Assembly: GCF_029407905.1 (NCBI RefSeq)
Contig: NC_073625.1
Span: forward strand, 168,040,240 to 168,104,239
DNA length: 64,000 nt
Origin: Bubalus kerabau
Lineage: Eukaryota > Chordata > Mammalia > Artiodactyla > Bovidae
Reading direction: 5' to 3'
The notes below the pieces were generated by a model. It was not told the origin of the DNA. It searched no databases and worked only from the letters and a program-made list of their open reading frames with translations. Both the position numbers and the translations under genes were made by a program. Positions 60,111 to 64,000 of this stretch are shown one piece after another (the stretch's first letter is position 1; each line of letters begins with the position of its first letter).

Positions 60111-61084
60111 TTTTGTCTCTGTTCCTCTGAAAGTCAATAACAACAGTGCATTTGGCACTACAGCCAATGAAAGGATGTGTGTACCCTTTTATTATTTTCC
60201 AGGTGCTATTGCTAGTGTGGCATTCGCTCCTCTCCCAAATCTGACACGGTGTTACATAGGCTTCCTCTCAGTTTTCTCAGCTATTCACTCTTGGGTAGAG
60301 GTTCTCATTCAGGCCCCTTTCCCTAGAGTAAGAGGAATTCTGAAGCCTATATCCTTTGTGTCTGTCCCAAATCTGAGAGAAGTTCAGGATGGGGGACTTT
60401 GGGGAAGCAAATTGCTATAATACTGTCAGTATGGGGCTCTATTTTCATGGGGCCAAATGACAAGTTTGTTTCCATTCAGTCACACCCCTAAAGCATGTCC
60501 AAATGCTAAATGTCACAGACTAGTATAATCTTAGAGATCCATTTTGTCTACTCCCACAACCTTATGGTTAAATAAATAATTGGACCATCTGGCAATTAAT
60601 GTTCCTCATTAACATCAAATAAACACATGACCTTAATGAGCCAGTTGTTCCTAGTAACAGTTTATGTTAGTGTCCAAAGGACCACACCTTGAAGCCTATA
60701 TTCGTTCACCATTTTTTTTTTTTTTTTTTAATCTCTCTCAAATGCTCATACAGGATACGTTTGGGAAACAATGAATGAAGAGGAATGAATACTATTCAAA
60801 AGAAAATCAGTCCTTTCTTCAAATTTACTCTTTAGAGGTTTACAAGATTCAGAATAATACTGCCCCTCAACAGACACACACACTAATTACATGGACTTGG
60901 GTGTCAGTGCTTAAGAGAGACCATTTAAATCTACTGTGAATTATAAAGCTGTTACTCTGATTTTAGTATAAGTACAATGAATGCTTATCCAAATCTTTGT
61001 GCAGCTGTCATAAATATATTCTTCCTATTAATCCAGAGCCAGTTTTCCTTGTCCTTCCCATTCATAGGTCTTCAAAATAGTCTA

Positions 61085-61250
61085 AGTTTGTTGTTCATTG
61101 TTGTTCAGTCACTGAGTCTTTTTTGAGTCTTTATGACCCCATGATCTGCAGCATGGCAGGCTTCCCTGTCCTTCACTATCTCTCAGACTTTGCTCAAACT
61201 CATGTTCATTGTGTTGATGATGCATCTGACCATCTCATCCACTAAGTTAC
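61085..61250 (-). mobile_element. BovB 3' end fragment, diverged
   Basis: 'ttgttcagtcactgagtct', 'gatctgcagcatggcaggct' and 'gttgatgatgcatctgacca' match the reversed BovB 3' end. Confidence 0.8.
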
Positions 61251-61442
61251 TTTTCTTCATAATGGCTCCTCTGATATTTGAAAACACATATCATGAACCT
61301 TGCTCTACACATACACTCAATCTAAAATAGCAACATGTAAATGAAATGAATGCACATGTGAGATGTCTGACAATATGACTTAATAAAGATGAGAAATGAG
61401 AACACAGATAGTCTTGAAAAAAATTAATGGTATCTAATGAGG

Positions 61443-61719
61443 AAGACGGAGAAGGCAATGGCACCCCACTCCAGTACTCTTGCCTGGAAAATCCCATGGA
61501 TGGAGGAGCCTGGTGGGCTGCAGTCCATGGGGTCGTGAAGAGTCAGACACGACTGAGCGACTTCACGTACACTTTTCACTGTCATGCATTGGAGAAGGAA
61601 ATAGCAACCCACTCCAGTACTCTTGCCTGGAAAATCCCATGGACGGAGGAGCCTGGTGGGCTGCTGTCTATGGGGTCGCACAGAGTTGGACACAACACAA
61701 GCGACCTAGCAGCAGCAGC
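61443..61719 (+). mobile_element. Bov-A2 SINE with TSD
   Basis: A complete plus-strand dimer ending (AGC)n. The short TSD AATGAGG is at 61436-61442 and 61720-61726. It is little diverged and so among the younger insertions. Confidence 0.92.
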
Positions 61720-62174
61720 AATGAGGGATAGTCAAAGGTGGTCATGTGAGGAAAAAAAGGAAAAATAATAGTAGAAAGGTAATAAAATATATTTTTAATG
61801 AAAAAGAAGAATTTTGCATGTACCCCTTATAGGTCATATGCATAATATCACATGGGCTCGAGATTAATGCAGGATAAATAGTAAATTTCCAAATTTCAAT
61901 ATAATCGATATCTACCTAAGAGATAATCAAAATAGTAACAATTTTACCTGGCAATAATATAGAAAACAGGTGATTATTTGAAAAATCAAAGCCAAACATT
62001 TTATAATTTTCTAATTATTTTATCTTTTATAATGTTGGATGAGCTACAAAGGGATTAACACTGTCAAAAAAGATTTTGGATGCGTATTGGCAAATCACAG
62101 CTAAATTTAAATATTACACTGCCCTTAAGAATCTCATAAATTAGTTTCAAATATTCCCATTAGTTCTCAAAGTA

Positions 62175-62583
62175 TATATTGTTGGTCCCACAGCATTAGT
62201 TTACCTGGGAACTTATTAGAACTGCAAATTCTCAAGCTCCATCCCCACTCCATCCACTGAATCAGAAAGTCTGGAGTGAGCCCAGCAATGTGTGTTTTGC
62301 TAAGCCCTCCAAGGTGGTTTTTGGTCTTCCCAGGTTGCACTAAAGGTAAAGAACCCATCTGCCAAAACAGAAGACATAAAAGACGTAGGTTCGATTGCTG
62401 GATTGGGAAGGTCCCTGGAGAAGGAAATGGCAACCCACTCCAGTATTCTTAACTGGCAAAACCCATGGACAGAGGAAACTGGTGGTCTATAGTCCATGGG
62501 GTCACAAAGAGCTAGACACGACTGAAACAACTTAGAGGCAGGCCAGGTGGTTCTGCTGCAGGCTAAAGTACAAGAACCACTGA
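62175..62583 (+). mobile_element. MER5A-type DNA transposon split by a SINE
   Basis: The left part (62175-62319) has 'cctgggaacttattagaact' and 'aatgtgtgttttgctaagc'. The right part (62545-62583) has 'aggtggttctgctgcaggc' and ends 'caagaaccactga'. A Bov-tA sits between. Confidence 0.82.
62320..62544 (+). mobile_element. Bov-tA SINE nested in MER5A
   Basis: An old tRNA-like head (TCTTCCCAGGTTGCAC) and Bov-A body. The TSD AGGTGGTT is exact at 62312-62319 and 62545-62552, inside the older MER5A. Confidence 0.9.
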
Positions 62584-63071
62584 ATTAAATCTATGCATAG
62601 TGGAATGACTGATGAAAAGAGACAAAATAATCTTGGAAATTATGAGGCAATTTCATAATATTTGAAGAAAGGAGAATATACTCAAAAGTCATTAAGTATG
62701 ATTCAAAACGTATGTCTAAGGTCATCCTTGTATGAGTAGAGAATGCCTAGTTTCTTTGGCCATTGATTTTCCATTTGTAGTTTATAATCTTTCAGTTCTT
62801 TGAATAGAAGTTTCACTTGCTTTCAAAAAAACATATTTTCTAAAATGATTTATTTTGTCCAAATTATCCAACTTTTTCTCACAACTACATTCCTTTTTCT
62901 CTGGGTTCAAGGTGAAGTGGTGGTGACAGTGAATATAGAAAATGAAGGACGGGGCACTGAAGGGAGGGGCTAGGTGGGAGATACTCTACCGTGTAGCAGG
63001 GAATGTTACAAGACAGACTAAATAAAATGGTCTACATTTACATATGGGCTGGAACTGTCATTCTCTTGCAG

Positions 63072-63235
63072 ATGCAGAGAACCAAAGAAGCAGAGGTCCG
63101 CCTGGCTTTCTTCCAGGAGCTTCAGACCCAGACCATGGTCTTCACATCTTACCTTCCAATCCAGGGGACCAAGTATGGCAGCGGGGTCCCCCTCCACCAG
63201 GGAATCTCCCTCCTGGTCTAGAATATTTAAGCCAG
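63072..63235 (+). CDS. PLSCR5: PLSCR5 coding exon 2 (N-terminal region)
   Basis: This is the second coding exon of a phospholipid scramblase family gene, encoding residues 5-59. Family members are Ca2+-responsive, lipid-associated membrane proteins with a C-terminal membrane helix; direct scramblase activity of PLSCR5 is not established. The exon is bounded by the acceptor TTCTCTTGCAG and the donor CAG/GTGCTT, a weaker GT donor. With exon 1 it is open for 59 codons and ends in phase 0. It contains GFLPGASDPD, a Pro/Gly-rich stretch (RGPPPPGN) and PPGLEYLSQ, the conserved entry to the scramblase domain. From memory the human protein has a very similar start with a few extra residues in the Pro-rich stretch. 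The Cys-rich, Ca2+-binding and transmembrane parts lie in later exons outside the window. An ATG at the first base of the exon starts a decoy frame that stops at 63219-63221. Confidence 0.92.
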
Positions 63236-63755
63236 GTGCTTTTCTGTCTATTTCTGCAAAGTTTTTTCCCTTTAAGACAAATACATACTTGGTTTCTTCC
63301 CCTCCAATCAAGACTAAAAACTTCAGCAAATAACTTATTGAAGTGAGAAAAGCATTATACAATCTGTCTTTTATTTATTTATATTACTTGGCAGAAACTT
63401 TTGCCTTGTTTTATAACCACTTCTATTTTCCTTATTTACCTGACACAGAGAGAAGACTAAACATTTTTGATTGAGCTGTTTAGCACCTTATCCTTCTTCT
63501 CCTCATTGCTCAAGGTGTCAGCAAATTTAAATCCTAGAGGAATTGTCTAATATGTCTAGTCACTTACAGTTATTTAATTAAAGGATATTAATTGAGTACC
63601 TGTTATAGTCAAGGCACATAAAAGGTATAAAACCTAGTTCCTCTCACCCAAACGTTCTGCAACTTTTTTGGCAAAGACAAAAAACGTTGACAAAACATTT
63701 TGTCAACAATTAAAAAGTGTTGACTTTTAATTTGGGCAGGTGTACAGAGAAGAGA
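63236..63755 (+). other. PLSCR5: PLSCR5 intron 2, first part
   Basis: This sequence follows the GTGCTT donor. It is AT-rich and non-coding up to the Bov-tA near the window end. I looked for the next scramblase exon and did not find it, so it lies beyond base 64000. A short MIR-like stretch may sit at 63585-63650. Confidence 0.6.
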
Positions 63756-63948
63756 GGGCTTCCTTGGTGGCTCAGGGGTAAAAAATCCACCTGCAATGCA
63801 GGAGACACAGGTTCAATCTCTGAATCAGGAAGATTCCCTGTGAAAGGAAATCCAGTATTCTTGCCTGGGAAATCCCACGGACAGAGGAGCTGCCTGTGCT
63901 ACAGTCCATGGGGTCGCAACAGTTGGACAAGACTTAGTGACTAAACAA
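63756..63948 (+). mobile_element. Bov-tA SINE with TSD
   Basis: A full element with a small internal deletion in PLSCR5 intron 2. The exact 10-bp TSD AGAGAAGAGA is at 63746-63755 and 63949-63958. Confidence 0.93.
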
Positions 63949-64000
63949 AGAGAAGAGAAAGGCTGCTAAAGATCAAAGTACTCAGGATATACTTTCTCAG

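Larger units (their letters stand above)
57536..63071 (+). other. PLSCR5: PLSCR5 intron 1
   Basis: This 5.5-kb phase-1 intron starts GTAAGA and ends TTCTCTTGCAG. It contains an L1-type 3' UTR fragment, a BovB 3' fragment, a Bov-A2, an MER5A split by a Bov-tA, two close perfect hairpins near 59.5 kb and several long T runs. I saw no further exon inside it. Confidence 0.8.

Noticed and set aside
63003..63221. 72-codon plus frame and 114-codon minus frame over PLSCR5 exon 2
   Set aside because: Both are shadows. The spliced frame (GAT GCA GAG AAC ...) matches the scramblase family and ends at a splice donor.
1..64000. CRISPR arrays, prokaryotic operons, rRNA or tRNA genes
   Set aside because: The window is mammalian nuclear DNA. 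The only tRNA-like sequences are the heads of Bov-tA and CHR SINEs.

Overview
The window is nuclear DNA from a ruminant, almost certainly a bovid. The evidence is the repeat content: BovB (RTE-type) LINE copies, Bov-tA and Bov-A2 SINEs, a CHR-type SINE and a small mariner MITE. Most of these carry clear target-site duplications (TSDs). Nothing prokaryotic is present. I cannot tell cattle from related bovids by eye.

The only protein-coding gene I can support is the 5' end of PLSCR5 (phospholipid scramblase family member 5) on the + strand. Coding exon 1 is 13 nt (57523-57535: ATG, three codons and one base, then GTAAGA). Coding exon 2 is 164 nt (63072-63235, between a TTCTCTTGCAG acceptor and a GT donor). 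Spliced in frame they give 59 codons, beginning MASKDAENQR and ending in the scramblase-family motif PPGLEYLSQ. The rest of the gene lies beyond the right edge. In human, the region upstream of PLSCR5 is a long gene-poor interval running toward ZIC4/ZIC1, and the first ~57 kb here fits that picture.

Layout. 1-11.5 kb: Bov-A2 and Bov-tA SINEs, an old ERV LTR piece, MER5A and a 2.1-kb BovB copy. 11.5-19.5 kb: sparse, AT-rich, a few SINEs and L1 ends. 19.5-22.8 kb: a large inverted repeat with arms of about 0.9 kb that matches no repeat family I know, with BovB pieces in its spacer. 23.6-24.6 kb: a BovB copy split by a SINE. 26.7-30.6 kb: a dense mosaic of SINEs, ERV-L-like pol remnants (RNase H and dUTPase-like), an LTR end and a CHR SINE. 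32-37.6 kb: two BovB copies, a Bov-A2 and a MITE. 38-47 kb: L1 ends, a second LTR of the 3.3-kb family, and a non-repetitive block with two X-box motifs at 42.7 kb. 47-54.2 kb: L1/microsatellite, a Bov-tA carrying an internal templated inversion, an exon-like GC-richer island ending in GTAAGT, and a complete solo LTR. 54.2-56.3 kb: a 2-kb BovB copy. 57.4 kb to the end: PLSCR5.

Many long open frames come from BovB reverse transcriptase or from SINEs and are not host genes. I found no previously undescribed gene system. The most unusual structures are the 19.5-22.8 kb inverted repeat, the 48.2-48.6 kb templated inversion and the paired X-boxes.
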